57,023 nucleotides of DNA from Actinoplanes sp. KI2 (GCF_025630775.1 NZ_JAOSZE010000057.1:1-57023), one strand, 5' to 3'. Positions 1 through 9,754 are shown, counted from the stretch's first letter. Notes: generated from the sequence alone by a model not told the origin. Numbers and translations: made by a program.

Positions 1-100
1 TCGGTCGTTGTGCTGTAGTCCCGGCAACCCCGCAGGGCGTTACACGCCTTGTCGCGGTTTCACCCTGGGCGGCTGCCGTGGCGTGTGGTTGGCTGAGCCG

Positions 101-3100
101 ATGGACGGCCCAGCCGGCGACGAGCTGGTCGGCAGAGCAGCCCTGCTGGCCGACGTCTGTGGCTGGCTGGAGCAGGCGCGGGCCGGACCGGGCCGGGCGA
201 TCGTGCTGTCCGGCGAGCCCGGCATCGGAAAGTCGCGCCTGCTGGAGGCGGTGTGTTCGTGGGCGGCCGGCGCGGGCTTCGCCGTCGGGCGCGGCTGGTG
301 CTCGGAGGCCGGGATGCCGGCGTACTGGCCGTGGCGCCGGGTGTTCGCGCAGCTCGCGCCGGGGCTGAGCTTCGGCGGGGCGGCCGTGCAGCCGGACGAG
401 CGACCGGTGCTGCTGGCGGCGGTGGTCGACGCGCTCGAGGCGGCCGGGCGCGAGCGGCCCTTGCTGATCGCGATCGACGACGTGCATTGGGCGGATCCCT
501 CGTCGCTGCTGTTGTTGCGGACCGTCGTCGACGCAGTCCCGGCGCTGGCCGCGGCCGTCGTCGTGACGGTTCGCGACGATCCGCTTCTGGTCGACGCGGC
601 CGCCCGGGAGGCGATCGCGGGGCTGCCGACCGCCGTGCGGCGGCTGCCGGTGCCACCGCTGGAACCCGCCGCCGCCTCGACGTTGTTCCGGCGGTTCGGC
701 GGAGAGTCGCTGCCGGCCGGCACGGTAGCGGGCGTGGTCGGCCGTACCGGTGGCAATCCGTTCTTCATCACCGAGGTCGCGCGACTGGTGGCCATCCACG
801 GGACGGCGGCGGCCGTGGTCGTCCCGCCCGGCGTGCGAGAGGTGGTGCAGCGCCGTATCGCCCGGCTGCCGCAGGGTTGTCACGCCTTGCTGACCGCGGC
901 CGCGGTGGCCACCGAGTCGGCTCCACTGGGGCCGGACGAGCTGGATCCGGCGCTGCTCGCCGTGGTTACGAGCACCGACCTGCCGGCGGTGCTGGACGGC
1001 CTCGAGCCCGCATACCGCGGCGGCCTGCTCGCGGGAGACCCCAGCGGCCTGCGGTTCGCGCACGCGCTGGTGCGCGAGACGCTGGTGGAAGCGGCTTCAC
1101 TCACCGAACGCGGCCGGCTGCATCGCCGAGTGGCGCAAGCGCTGGCCGCTGACGATCCGGCGGCGCGGGAGGCGGTGGCGGCACGGGCGGCGTACCACTG
1201 GTCGCGGGCCGAGGGACCGGACGCCGCCGAGCGGGCCGGGCAGTGGGAGCTCGCGGCCGCCGACGCCGCCGTTCGGACACTCGGCTTCGAGGCGGCCGCT
1301 GCCCATCTGCGGAAGGCCGCGGACTCGCCGGGCGTCGATCGGGTGACGGCGCTGCTTCGGCTCGGCGAGGCGCAGCGGCTGTCCGGCGATCTTACGTCCG
1401 CCCACGCGACGTTCACGACGGCGGCGGATCTCGCGGCGCGGGCCGGACGGGTGGCCGACCTGGCGGCGGCCGCGCTCGGTCTGGGTGGCGGCATCACCGG
1501 GTTCGAGGTGCCCATCGCCGACGAGGATCAGGTCGCTCTGCTGCGCCGGGCCGAGGCGCGGCTTCCGGCGGACGATCACCGGATGCGCGCGGCCGTGCTG
1601 GCCCGGCTGTCGGTCGCCCTGACCGGGCTGGCCGGGCTCCGCGAACGGCGGCTGCTCGCCGAGCGGGCGGTCGCGCTGGCCGACCGGTCCGGTGACGCCA
1701 CGGTGACGGCGGCCTCGCTGGCCGCGCTCTGCGACGCCTCCGCCGGACCCGACTTCGTCGATCAGCGGCTCGCCGCGGCGCAGCGGATGTCGGCGCTGGC
1801 CCACGACCGGGCGTCCACGCTGCTGGCCCGGCGGCTCGCCCTGCTGGCCCATCTGGAGCGCGGCGACCTGGCCGCCGCGGATGCCGAGATCGCCGCGTAC
1901 CACCGGGCGGCCGAGGCGGCCGGGGTCGCGCTGTACCGATGGCTGCCCGAGATCTGGCGGGGCATGCGCGCCCTGCTCCGTGGCGATCTGACCGCCGCCT
2001 TCGCCCACGCCGACACCGCCGAGCAGATCGGGCTACGGGCCGGCAGCGCGAACGCGGCCCTGCTCGTCTTCACGCTGCGCATGCAGGCGCACCTGACCGC
2101 GGGCAGCGCGGCGGAGTACGTCGAGCCCACCCGCGAGGTGCTCGCGATGGTGCAGCCGATGGGGCTGCCGCTGACGTATCTGGCCGCGCCGGCCCTGTTG
2201 CTGCTGGCCGCCGGTGACCGTGAGCTCGCTCAGGACGTGCTCGGGCGCTACCGGAAGACCGCCGCCGAGGACATCGAACGCGACGCGGAATGGCTGGAGG
2301 GTCATTGGGCGCTGGCGGAGCTGGCGATCCGGCTCGAGGACCGCCCGGCTGCGGCCCGGCTGCTGGAGGTGCTGCGCCCGTACGGAAAGCTCTGGGCCGT
2401 CGACGGCATCGGCGGCGCCGTGTTCGGCCAGATCTGGCACCAGCTCGGCGCCCTCGCCGTCCAGCTCGGCCGCAACCGGGAGGCCGCGTCGTTCCTGCGC
2501 GACGCCGAGCATGGCTACGCCGAGGCGGGCGCCGTCCACCTGGCCGCACAGGTGCGGGAGCTGCTCGCCGGACTCGGCTCGCCGGCGCCGCCGGCCACAC
2601 CCACGTCGACCGGCCGGATCCGCCGCGACGGGCAGTTCTGGCAGTTCACCTGGCGGGAGCACGTCAGCACCGTGCCCGACAGCAAAGGCATCCGCGATCT
2701 CGCCGTGCTGCTGTCCCGGCCGCACCAGCCCGTTCCGGCGATCGATCTCGTCGAGGCCGCGTCCGCCCGCAGCGCCGACCTGGGGCCCGTTCTCGACACC
2801 CGGGCGCGAGCGGCGTACCGGGCCCGCGTCGTCGAGCTCGACACCGAGATCGCCGACGCGGAGACCGCCGCCGACCTGGAGCGCGCCCAGCGGTTGCGGG
2901 ACGAGCGGGCGATGCTCGGCGCCGAGCTGGCCGGCGCGATCGGCCTCGGCGGCCGGCCTCGCACGGCGGGCGATCCGGTCGACCGGGCGCGCAAGGCGGT
3001 GACCATGCGCCTGCGTGCGGCGCTGCGCACGGTGGCGCAGGCGGATCCCGTCCTGGCCCGGCACCTGCGCAACGCGGTCCGGACCGGCCGGACCTGCGTG

Positions 3101-3136
3101 TACGAACCTGACAGCGACGTGGTGTGGCGGACCTGA
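101..3136 (+). CDS. STAND/AAA-type ATPase regulator with TPR-like region and actinobacterial C-terminal domain
   Basis: A 1011-residue protein that is probably a signal-responsive transcriptional or signalling ATPase; the ligand is unknown. Seen: P-loop GEPGIGKSR near residue 40, Walker B-like LLIAIDDVHWAD near 125, NPFFITEV typical of the AAA_16/STAND helical region, then about 500 residues of Ala/Leu-rich helical repeats resembling TPRs. The last 180 residues hold a domain commonly attached to such ATPases (FTWREH, KGIRDLAVLLSRP, then a charged helix and GLGGRPRTAGDP). I start at ATG 101, just before the conserved ATPase region. GTG 83 is an alternative, and the frame stays open to base 8. 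No LuxR HTH is visible, so direct DNA binding is uncertain. It precedes a methyltransferase/SDR pair by 66 bases and may regulate it. Confidence 0.8.
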   Translation: MDGPAGDELVGRAALLADVCGWLEQARAGPGRAIVLSGEPGIGKSRLLEAVCSWAAGAGFAVGRGWCSEAGMPAYWPWRRVFAQLAPGLSFGGAAVQPDERPVLLAAVVDALEAAGRERPLLIAIDDVHWADPSSLLLLRTVVDAVPALAAAVVVTVRDDPLLVDAAAREAIAGLPTAVRRLPVPPLEPAAASTLFRRFGGESLPAGTVAGVVGRTGGNPFFITEVARLVAIHGTAAAVVVPPGVREVVQRRIARLPQGCHALLTAAAVATESAPLGPDELDPALLAVVTSTDLPAVLDGLEPAYRGGLLAGDPSGLRFAHALVRETLVEAASLTERGRLHRRVAQALAADDPAAREAVAARAAYHWSRAEGPDAAERAGQWELAAADAAVRTLGFEAAAAHLRKAADSPGVDRVTALLRLGEAQRLSGDLTSAHATFTTAADLAARAGRVADLAAAALGLGGGITGFEVPIADEDQVALLRRAEARLPADDHRMRAAVLARLSVALTGLAGLRERRLLAERAVALADRSGDATVTAASLAALCDASAGPDFVDQRLAAAQRMSALAHDRASTLLARRLALLAHLERGDLAAADAEIAAYHRAAEAAGVALYRWLPEIWRGMRALLRGDLTAAFAHADTAEQIGLRAGSANAALLVFTLRMQAHLTAGSAAEYVEPTREVLAMVQPMGLPLTYLAAPALLLLAAGDRELAQDVLGRYRKTAAEDIERDAEWLEGHWALAELAIRLEDRPAAARLLEVLRPYGKLWAVDGIGGAVFGQIWHQLGALAVQLGRNREAASFLRDAEHGYAEAGAVHLAAQVRELLAGLGSPAPPATPTSTGRIRRDGQFWQFTWREHVSTVPDSKGIRDLAVLLSRPHQPVPAIDLVEAASARSADLGPVLDTRARAAYRARVVELDTEIADAETAADLERAQRLRDERAMLGAELAGAIGLGGRPRTAGDPVDRARKAVTMRLRAALRTVAQADPVLARHLRNAVRTGRTCVYEPDSDVVWRT

Positions 3137-3202
3137 CGATGTCAGCCCGGAGCTGACGCCTTCGGTGATGAAGGTGCGTTCTCGTCCCGAGGAGTGATCG
3201 CC

Positions 3203-4303
3203 ATGAGCACCGACATCGTCGAAACCGCCACCGACCCCATCGAGGCGCTGTCCGGCCGCCTGTTCGCCGCCGGCGTCGAGGCCCTGGAGCTGTGCAACGT
3301 CTACCTCGGCGTCCAGCTCGGTCTGTACGCCGCGCTCGACGGCCGGCCCGCGACGCCGGCCGAGCTGGCCGCCCGTACCGGCCTCGCCCGCCGCTACCTG
3401 GGCGAATGGCTGCAGCAGCAGGCCGTCGCCGGCCTGCTCGTACCCGACGGGGATGACCCGGCCGCGGCCCGCTACACGCTCGCCGACGGCGTCGCCGCGG
3501 TGCTGACCGAGCCCACCGGCCCCGCCTACCTCGGCGGCCTGCCGTTCGCCGTCGCCGCGGTCGGCCGGGTCCTGCCCGACCTGGCCCGAGCGTTCCGCAC
3601 CGGCGACGCGGTCCCCTATGCCGCGTACGGCCCGGACGCCCTCAGCGCGCAGTCCGCGCTCAACCGGCCCGCCTACGTCAACCTGCTGATCGCCGACTGG
3701 CTGCCGCGGATTCCCGCCGTCCACGCCCGCCTCGCGGACACCGGCCGGCCGGCCCGGGTCGGCGACTTCGGCTGCGGCCCCGGCTGGTCGACCATCGAAC
3801 TGGCCAAGGCCTTCCCGCACCTGCGGCTGGAGGGCTACGACAGCGACGAGGCATCGATTGCGGCCGCCCGCCGCAACGCCGCCGAGCACGGCGTTGCCGA
3901 CCGCGTCGGCTTCGAAGTCGTCGACCTGGCCGACGAGGGCGCCGACTGGTCCCCTCGCCACGACGTGAGCTTCCTCTTCGAGTGCCTGCACGACGTGCCC
4001 CGGCCGGTCGAATCCCTGGCACACGTACGGCGGGCACTCGCCCCCGGCGGTACGGTCGTCGTGATGGACGAACGAACCGCCGACACCTTCACCGCCCCCG
4101 GCGACCCGGTCGAGCGATTCTTCGCCGCGGCCGGCACCCTCTGGTGCATCCCGCAGGGCATGGTCGGCGCCGACCCCGAGCCGGCCGGACCGCTGATGCG
4201 CGCCACCACCCTGCGCGAGTTCGCCGCCCGGGCCGGCTTCGGCGACTGCGAGGTGCTCGACATCGACCACCCGTTCTGGCGCTTCTACCGGCTCGTCCCG
4301 TGA
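3203..4303 (+). CDS. SAM-dependent class I methyltransferase with N-terminal winged helix
   Basis: 366 residues. The N-terminal 100 residues look like the dimerisation winged helix of O-methyltransferase-like and Rv2258c-like proteins (LGVQLGLYAALDG, TPAELAARTGLARRYLGEWL). The Rossmann methyltransferase core follows with motif I VGDFGCGPGWST near residue 190, LEGYDSDEASI as the acidic SAM-ribose-binding strand, and a LRRALAPGGTVVVMDE-type motif. The substrate cannot be told. The start is ATG 3203, preceded by GAGGAG at a normal distance; an upstream in-frame start at 3194 lacks a ribosome site. The stop overlaps the GTG start of the next gene by two bases, so the two are translationally coupled and probably act in one small pathway. 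Confidence 0.88.
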   Translation: MSTDIVETATDPIEALSGRLFAAGVEALELCNVYLGVQLGLYAALDGRPATPAELAARTGLARRYLGEWLQQQAVAGLLVPDGDDPAAARYTLADGVAAVLTEPTGPAYLGGLPFAVAAVGRVLPDLARAFRTGDAVPYAAYGPDALSAQSALNRPAYVNLLIADWLPRIPAVHARLADTGRPARVGDFGCGPGWSTIELAKAFPHLRLEGYDSDEASIAAARRNAAEHGVADRVGFEVVDLADEGADWSPRHDVSFLFECLHDVPRPVESLAHVRRALAPGGTVVVMDERTADTFTAPGDPVERFFAAAGTLWCIPQGMVGADPEPAGPLMRATTLREFAARAGFGDCEVLDIDHPFWRFYRLVP

Positions 4304-5055
4304 CCACGCCCGCCTTCCGGCTCGACGGCCGCGTGGCCCTGGTCACCGGCACGTCGACCGGCCTCGGCGAACGGTTCGCGCGGGTGCTCGACGCCGCCGG
4401 CGCAGCCGTCGTCCTCGCCGCCCGGCGCGCCGAACCCAACGCCGCGCTCGCCGCCGAGCTACGCGACGCCCTGCCGATCACCTGCGACGTCCGCACGGAG
4501 AAGGACCGCGCCGCCCTGGTCGCGGCCGCTCTGGACCACTATGGACGGATCGACGTTCTGGTCAACAACGCCGGCATCGCCGGCTCCGCACCCGCCGAGG
4601 ACGAAAACCTCGACACCGTACGCGACCTGCTCGACACCAACACCGTCGGCCTGTTCGCGCTGACCCAGCTGGTCGGGCGGCACATGCTCGACCGCGGCAG
4701 CGGCAGCATCGTCAACATCGCCTCACCGTCGGCGACGATCAGCCTCGACCGGTACCCGCTGGCCGGTTACGCGGCCAGCAAGGCGGCGGTCGTCGGGCTG
4801 ACCCGCGAGCTGGCCGCCCAGTGGGCCGGCCGAGGCGTCCGGGTCAACGCCCTGTCCCCCTGCTTCTTCCCGAGCAACACCACCGGCTGGCTCACCGACC
4901 CCGACCAGGTCGCCTGGATCAGCAACCGCGCGCCCATCGGGCGACCACCGCGCCCCGACGAGCTCGACGGCCCGCTGCTGTTCCTCGCCAGCGACGCCTC
5001 CTCCTACATAACCGGCCACAACCTCATCGTCGACGGCGGCTGGACAACACGATGA
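4300..5055 (+). CDS. SDR-family NAD(P)-dependent oxidoreductase
   Basis: A 251-residue classical short-chain dehydrogenase/reductase. Seen: nucleotide-binding TGTSTGLG near residue 17, NNAGIAG near 90, the catalytic Ser in VNIASPSAT, and YAASK giving the Tyr-x-x-x-Lys pair near 155. The C-terminus ends in ITGHNLIVDGGW, typical of the FabG/gluconate 5-dehydrogenase branch. The reaction is reversible oxidation of a secondary alcohol; the substrate is unknown. GTG 4300 overlaps the methyltransferase stop, which places the gene in the same transcript. The plus-strand run ends here, before a strong hairpin that separates it from convergent minus-strand genes. Confidence 0.9.
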   Translation: MTTPAFRLDGRVALVTGTSTGLGERFARVLDAAGAAVVLAARRAEPNAALAAELRDALPITCDVRTEKDRAALVAAALDHYGRIDVLVNNAGIAGSAPAEDENLDTVRDLLDTNTVGLFALTQLVGRHMLDRGSGSIVNIASPSATISLDRYPLAGYAASKAAVVGLTRELAAQWAGRGVRVNALSPCFFPSNTTGWLTDPDQVAWISNRAPIGRPPRPDELDGPLLFLASDASSYITGHNLIVDGGWTTR

Positions 5056-5177
5056 CCCAGCGAACTCGGGTGACCGTCAGCCGCGGCGGTCGAGCTCGAC
5101 GACGAACGCGTCGTCCGGTAGATCGTCGAGGTGGGACCCGGGTGTGACCGTCGAGCGTGCGGCCTTCGCACGGCGTG

Positions 5178-5210
5178 TGCACGCCGCCGCTCCTGGAGCA
5201 ACGGCGTGCA
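5178..5210. terminator. hairpin between convergent genes
   Basis: A nine-base arm TGCACGCCG pairs exactly with CGGCGTGCA, and the interior GCTCC/GGAGC pairs again. It lies between the SDR stop and the stop of the convergent ricin-fold gene, so it may end both transcripts. There is no U tract, as is common in high-GC actinobacteria. Confidence 0.6.
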
Positions 5211-5222
5211 CCGCGCGGGCAA

Positions 5223-5840
5223 TCAGTAGAACAGCTGGTTGCCCGCGTACGAGCAGGTCCAGATCTGCAGCTCGGCGCCGTCGGCGGTCGCCTTGTCCTT
5301 CACGTCGAGGCAGTAGAAGTCACTGTAGCTGCGGAAGTAGTAGACCGTCTTGGTGCCGTCCGGCGTACCGGCGCTGCCGTTGCTCTTGATTCCCCACAAC
5401 TGGCTGTAGACGGTCGAGTCGGACTGCGACTTGCACGTCCACATCCACACCGGGTCGCCGGCGTACTGGCTGTCGTCCTGCACGTCCAGGCACAGTCCGG
5501 TTTGGAGGTTACGCACCTGATACGAGTACGAGCCGTCGCCGTTCGTGCGGCGTCCGAGGCACCACAGCTGGTTCTGCGTCGGACCGTTGGAGTGCCACAT
5601 GTGGACGTAGCCGGGTGCGACGGTCTGGTAGGGAGAAGCCTGATCGATCACCACCGTCCGCCGCTGGTCGGTGCTGGCCAACAGACCCGCGTAGAAGTAG
5701 GGGCCACGGTTCCAGTACGAGCCGTAGCTGCTGCAGCTGGAAGCCGCCTGCGCCGCCGTGGCCGGGACCACGGCTAGCCCGGTGAGCGCGAGGACGACGG
5801 CCAGCAACCTGACCATGCGACCGCGGATGACACGCGACAT
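5223..5840 (-). CDS. secreted ricin-type beta-trefoil protein
   Basis: 205 residues. A signal peptide is clear: Arg-rich start, hydrophobic VRLLAVVLALTGLAVV, and an Ala-x-Ala-like cleavage region near residue 32. The mature part is almost entirely lectin-like, with two blocks of the CLDV...WTC kind (GLCLDVQDD..., YCLDVKDKA..., LQIWTC) and repeated QLW-like turns, indicating carbohydrate binding without a catalytic domain. Extra Cys residues may form disulfides. The start is ATG 5840, preceded by GGGGGAAG. It begins 12 bases after the AfsR-like regulator stops, so it is probably translated from the same mRNA. Its function beyond sugar or cell-wall binding is unknown. Confidence 0.75.
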   Translation of the reverse strand: MSRVIRGRMVRLLAVVLALTGLAVVPATAAQAASSCSSYGSYWNRGPYFYAGLLASTDQRRTVVIDQASPYQTVAPGYVHMWHSNGPTQNQLWCLGRRTNGDGSYSYQVRNLQTGLCLDVQDDSQYAGDPVWMWTCKSQSDSTVYSQLWGIKSNGSAGTPDGTKTVYYFRSYSDFYCLDVKDKATADGAELQIWTCSYAGNQLFY

Positions 5841-5852
5841 TTCTTCCCCCGA

Positions 5853-8800
5853 TCAGAGATGGATGGAGTGGCGGGAGTGCCGGAGTTTGGCGCGTACGAC
5901 ATCCGCTTCGGGATGGCGTAGGTCGGTGAGGATGTCCAGGGCCCGTTGCCAGGCGGTCCGGGCCTCGGTCAGGCGGCCGCTGGCCCGGTAGGTGTCGCCC
6001 AGCGCGGCGAGACACCTGCCCTCGTAGTAGCGCTCGCCGGCGCGATGCAGCAGGTCGGCGGAGCGCTCGTAGTAGGACACGGCGTTCTCGACCTGGTCGA
6101 GGTACTGGTAGATGTTGGCGACGATGGCCAGCGTGATGGCCTCCCCACGCTGGTTGCCCAGCAGCCGATGCAGCGCCAGCCCGTGCAGGGACTTGTCGAG
6201 CGCCGCCCGCGGCCGGCCCACCTTGGCCTCGTGATAGCCCAGCCGGGCGAGCGCGTCGGCCACGCCGGGCCGGACGCCGGCCTCCTCGTAGCAGTGCAGC
6301 GCCTGCCCGATGTGGTCGTACGCCTCCTGGTGCCGGTCCCATCGGTCCAGCAGCCAGGCCAGGTGGCCGTGGACGGTGGCCTGACCGACCCGGTCGCCGA
6401 TCTCGGTGAAGGCCGCCAGGGCGCGCTCGAGCTCGGCGATGGCGTCCTCGTGGCGGCCGAGCCATCCGTGGGCGCGGCCCAGCCCGGCCGACGCGTGTGC
6501 CCGCCCGAGCCGGTCGCCGTGCGCGCCGGCGGCGTCGACGGCCAGCCGCGCGACAACGGTCCAGTCCTGCCAGTGCCCCCGCCGGTCGAGATAGGTGGCG
6601 ATCGCCCAGGCGAGCTGCCAGCAGGCGGTGGGCCGGTCGTCGGCGGCCGCGTACCGGATCGCGGCGAGCAGGCCGGCGTGCTCCCGGCCGAACCAGGCCA
6701 GCGCGGCCGCCGGATCGGCGTGCTGCTCGGTCACCACCCCCGGCGGCGGATCCGGCAGGACGAGCGGATCCCGGTACGGGTTGATCTGCCGGTCCGCGGC
6801 GTGCGCGGTGTGCAGGTAATGCGCCAGCAGACGGCGGACGGTCTCGTTCCGGTCGCCGTCGGCGAGCCGGGCCCGGGCCTGCTCGTGGGCGTACGCGCGC
6901 AGCAGGTCGTGGATGGCGAACCGGCCGGGGTAGGGCTCGCTGAGCAGGCTGGCGCGGGTCAGCTCGGCCAGCAGCGCGAGGGCCTCGGGCGCCGTCCGGG
7001 CGGCCAGGCTGGCTGCCGCGGCGGCCGAGATCTCCGGGCCGGGATGCAGGCCGAGCAGCAGGAACATCCGCGCCGCCGCCGGGCTGAGCGCCGCGTACGA
7101 GCAGGAGAACACCGCGCGGATCTGACCCATCCGGTCGCCGGCGTCCAGCACGTCCAGCAGGCGGCTCGCGTCCGCGAGCTCGGCGGCGACCGCGGCCAGG
7201 GGAAAGCCGGTGACCTGTACGCGGGCTGCCGCGAGGGTCAGCGCGAGGGGCAGCCGGGCGCAGGCGCCGACGATCCGGGCGACCGCGGCCCGGTCGGTGT
7301 CGGCGGCCGCGGCTCCCAGCCGGGCCGTCAGCAGTTCGCGAGCCTCGCCGGCGGACAACACGTCGAGGGTGAGCGGGCGGGCGCCGTCCACGGCGATCAG
7401 GCCGGTCAGCTGGCTGCGGCTGGTCACCACCACCACGCCGGCGCCGCCCGGCAGCAGCGGGCGTACCTGTTCGGCATCGCGGGCGTTGTCCAGCACCACC
7501 AGCATCCGCCGGCCGGCCAGCACGCTGCGGTAGAGCCCGGCCTGGGCCTGCACGCCCTCCGGGATCCGCTCGGCGGCCACGCCCAGCGCGTGCAGGAAAC
7601 CGCGCAGCGCCTCGCCCGGGTCCATCGTCTGTCCGCCGTCGTCGTAGCCGCGCAGGTTCACGTACAGCTGGCCGTCCGGGAAGCGGTGCCGCACGCGATG
7701 CGCCCAATGCACCGCCAGCGCGGTCTTTCCCACCCCCGCCGTACCGGACACGGCGGTGATCACAATGGCCGGAGGGTGCCGGTCGGCGTCGAGCATGCCG
7801 TCGAGCCGGGCAAGTGCGGCCCGCCGCCCGGTGAACCGGGCGATGTCGGCGGGAAGCTGGGCCGGCGGATCGTCGGCGGCCGGCCCCGGGGACGAGGATT
7901 CCTGGCGCAGGACCCGGCGATGCACCTCCACCAGCTCGGGACCCGGTTCGATCCCGAGCTCCTCGACGAGCCGGCGACGGATCTCGGCGTACGCCTGCAG
8001 CGCGGAGGCCTGCAGACTGCCGGCGGCCAGGGCGGCGATGAGCCGGGCGTGCACCGGTTCGTGCAGCGGGCTCGCGGAGGCGAGCTCGCGCAGGCGCGGC
8101 AGGCACCGGCCGGCATGCCCGGACGCGAGAGCCAGGTCGGCGTAGCGCAGGGTCGCCGCGATCCGCTCCTCGAGCACGGCGGTGACGAGGGGATGGTCGC
8201 GCAGCTGTGGGACATCGGAGAGCGGGCTGCCGTCCCAGAGTGCCAGCGCGTCGTCCAGCAGATCGAGGGCCCGGACCGGCTCGGCGGCGCGCGCCTCGCC
8301 GATCCGCCGGCGGAAGTCGGCCAGGTCGAGCTGGCCGTCGGCGAGGTTGAGCCGGTACCCGCCGGAGGTCCGGCTGATGATGTCGTCAGGCCCGGACTGC
8401 AACGCCGTGCGCAGCCGCGACAGGTACGTCTGCAACGCGTGTTTCGGGTCGGGCGGGATCCGGCCACCCCACAGCAGGTCGGTCAGGTCCGATGGGGAGA
8501 CCGGGGTGTTGGCCGACAGCGCGAGCCGGCCCAGCACGGCCCGGCGCATGCTGCGCCCCACCGCCACATCGGCCCCGCCGCGGCTCACCCGCAGCGGTCC
8601 CAGCACGCGTATTTGTACAGGATGGACGGTGCCGCTCTGCTCGGCGGCCCGACGCAGCGTCGTCTCGGTCTCGCCGGCCAGGCGCAGGGCGGCGACGATC
8701 GCGTCCACCGAGTCTCGCTGCGGTCGCCTGGTCCGGCCCTGCTCCAGGTCGCGAATCGCCGCCAGGCTGATGCCGACCCGATCGGCCAGGCGTTGCTGGC

Positions 8801-8960
8801 TCAGTCCCGCCGCACGGCGGGAGGTACGCAGCAGCGCGCCGAACCCGCCTTGGCCCAAGGTCTCGTCCACGCTGTACGCGCCCCCGCTTCGCCAGCCGCC
8901 GAGCCCCCACCCTAGTGGGTCCGGGCCGCAGGCCGTCGCGATGCGAGACTGGCTACGCAC
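5853..8960 (-). CDS. AfsR/SARP-family regulator with N-terminal XRE HTH, BTAD, NB-ARC and TPR domains
   Basis: 1035 residues. In order: an XRE-type helix-turn-helix near 40-95 (LLRTSRRAAGLSQQRLADRVGIS, IRDLEQGRTRRP), an OmpR-like winged helix near 115-200 (IRVLGPLRVSRGG), a bacterial transcriptional activator domain near 210-340, an NB-ARC ATPase with P-loop SGTAGVGKTA near 408 and VVLDNA Walker B, and C-terminal TPRs from about 750. Such proteins activate secondary-metabolism or differentiation genes by binding direct repeats near the -35 region. The extra XRE head is found in a subset of SARPs. The start is uncertain: GTG 8960 gives the longest form, while GTG 8870 starts just before the HTH. 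Divergent to the YdbC-like gene and followed by the ricin-fold gene after 12 bases. Confidence 0.88.
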   Translation of the reverse strand: MRSQSRIATACGPDPLGWGLGGWRSGGAYSVDETLGQGGFGALLRTSRRAAGLSQQRLADRVGISLAAIRDLEQGRTRRPQRDSVDAIVAALRLAGETETTLRRAAEQSGTVHPVQIRVLGPLRVSRGGADVAVGRSMRRAVLGRLALSANTPVSPSDLTDLLWGGRIPPDPKHALQTYLSRLRTALQSGPDDIISRTSGGYRLNLADGQLDLADFRRRIGEARAAEPVRALDLLDDALALWDGSPLSDVPQLRDHPLVTAVLEERIAATLRYADLALASGHAGRCLPRLRELASASPLHEPVHARLIAALAAGSLQASALQAYAEIRRRLVEELGIEPGPELVEVHRRVLRQESSSPGPAADDPPAQLPADIARFTGRRAALARLDGMLDADRHPPAIVITAVSGTAGVGKTALAVHWAHRVRHRFPDGQLYVNLRGYDDGGQTMDPGEALRGFLHALGVAAERIPEGVQAQAGLYRSVLAGRRMLVVLDNARDAEQVRPLLPGGAGVVVVTSRSQLTGLIAVDGARPLTLDVLSAGEARELLTARLGAAAADTDRAAVARIVGACARLPLALTLAAARVQVTGFPLAAVAAELADASRLLDVLDAGDRMGQIRAVFSCSYAALSPAAARMFLLLGLHPGPEISAAAAASLAARTAPEALALLAELTRASLLSEPYPGRFAIHDLLRAYAHEQARARLADGDRNETVRRLLAHYLHTAHAADRQINPYRDPLVLPDPPPGVVTEQHADPAAALAWFGREHAGLLAAIRYAAADDRPTACWQLAWAIATYLDRRGHWQDWTVVARLAVDAAGAHGDRLGRAHASAGLGRAHGWLGRHEDAIAELERALAAFTEIGDRVGQATVHGHLAWLLDRWDRHQEAYDHIGQALHCYEEAGVRPGVADALARLGYHEAKVGRPRAALDKSLHGLALHRLLGNQRGEAITLAIVANIYQYLDQVENAVSYYERSADLLHRAGERYYEGRCLAALGDTYRASGRLTEARTAWQRALDILTDLRHPEADVVRAKLRHSRHSIHL

Positions 8961-9120
8961 GAACTGTGCACTCCCATATGTCGGGCCGTCATTCGATCGA
9001 CGCCGATGCTAGAAAGCTCCGCTCGCACTCGACTGACGATTCGCTACCCGTACCTCAGGAACCTCCGGGTCGGCATAAGCGACAGATCCGAAAGGCAAAC
9101 TGCTCGGCTACGGTGACTCC

Positions 9121-9732
9121 GTGCTCGTCAAATGGATCACGTGTCGGCCGACGGACCGTGCCGCATTCGGCCTCGGCCAGCAGGCGTGGGCTCGGCTGCA
9201 CGGCACTCCAGGGTTCCTGGGCCAGGGCGGCGGTTGGAGCAGAGAGACGCCCGGCGTGGCGCAGATCTTCGGATTCTGGAGCGATCAACCCAGCTACCAG
9301 TCCTTCATGGACGACGCTCACGATCTCATCGCCGCCGCGCAGACGGGCACCTTCGACGACCTTCGGGTACACGTCCTCGATCAGCGGCTCGGCATCGCCC
9401 ACGGCCTCCCCGCCGGCCTCGGCGGGGCCTCGCTGCTGCGGCTGGCGCATTGCCACGTGCCGGAACACCGTCGCGACCACTTCATCCAGGCGCAGGCCCG
9501 GGTGTGGAACCCGGGCATGGCAGCGTCCCACGGCATGCGCGGCGGCGTCTTCGCGGAGGGCGCCGAGACGGAGTTCCTCGTCCTGTCGGCATGGGAAACA
9601 CCCGCCGATCACCAGCGTTACCTCGATGAACGCTTCCACCGACTGCGTGCGACGGCGCGGCCGGAGGTCGATCTCGACGCCATCACCGGCGACCTGGTCA
9701 ACCTCGAGCCAAGCTGGACTGTCCTCGGCTGA
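9121..9732 (+). CDS. YdbC-like protein (DUF4937-type), ferredoxin-like fold
   Basis: 203 residues, intracellular. The opening MLVKWITC and the motifs GFLGQGGGWSR, AQIFGFW and a second related half (ASLLRLAHCHV, HFIQAQARVWNPGM, FLVLSAWE, DHQRYL) look like two tandem alpha/beta-barrel units of the antibiotic-monooxygenase fold, as in the Bacillus YdbC/DUF4937 family. I recognise the family from memory, so the name is moderate confidence; no biochemical role is established. The start is GTG 9121, where similarity to the family begins. It is divergent to the SARP-like regulator with 160 bases between the starts, so it could be a target of it. Confidence 0.7.
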   Translation: MLVKWITCRPTDRAAFGLGQQAWARLHGTPGFLGQGGGWSRETPGVAQIFGFWSDQPSYQSFMDDAHDLIAAAQTGTFDDLRVHVLDQRLGIAHGLPAGLGGASLLRLAHCHVPEHRRDHFIQAQARVWNPGMAASHGMRGGVFAEGAETEFLVLSAWETPADHQRYLDERFHRLRATARPEVDLDAITGDLVNLEPSWTVLG

Positions 9733-9754
9733 TGGGTAACCCGAAACCATCAGA

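Noticed and set aside
2033..4270. Long minus-strand ORF opposite the regulator and methyltransferase genes
   Set aside because: It is antisense to two genes with clear domains; its composition (Gly/Arg/Ala runs) is typical of reverse frames in high-GC DNA.
3203..9732. Secondary-metabolite gene cluster
   Set aside because: A methyltransferase, an SDR and a SARP regulator are present, but no synthase or synthetase core gene is seen.
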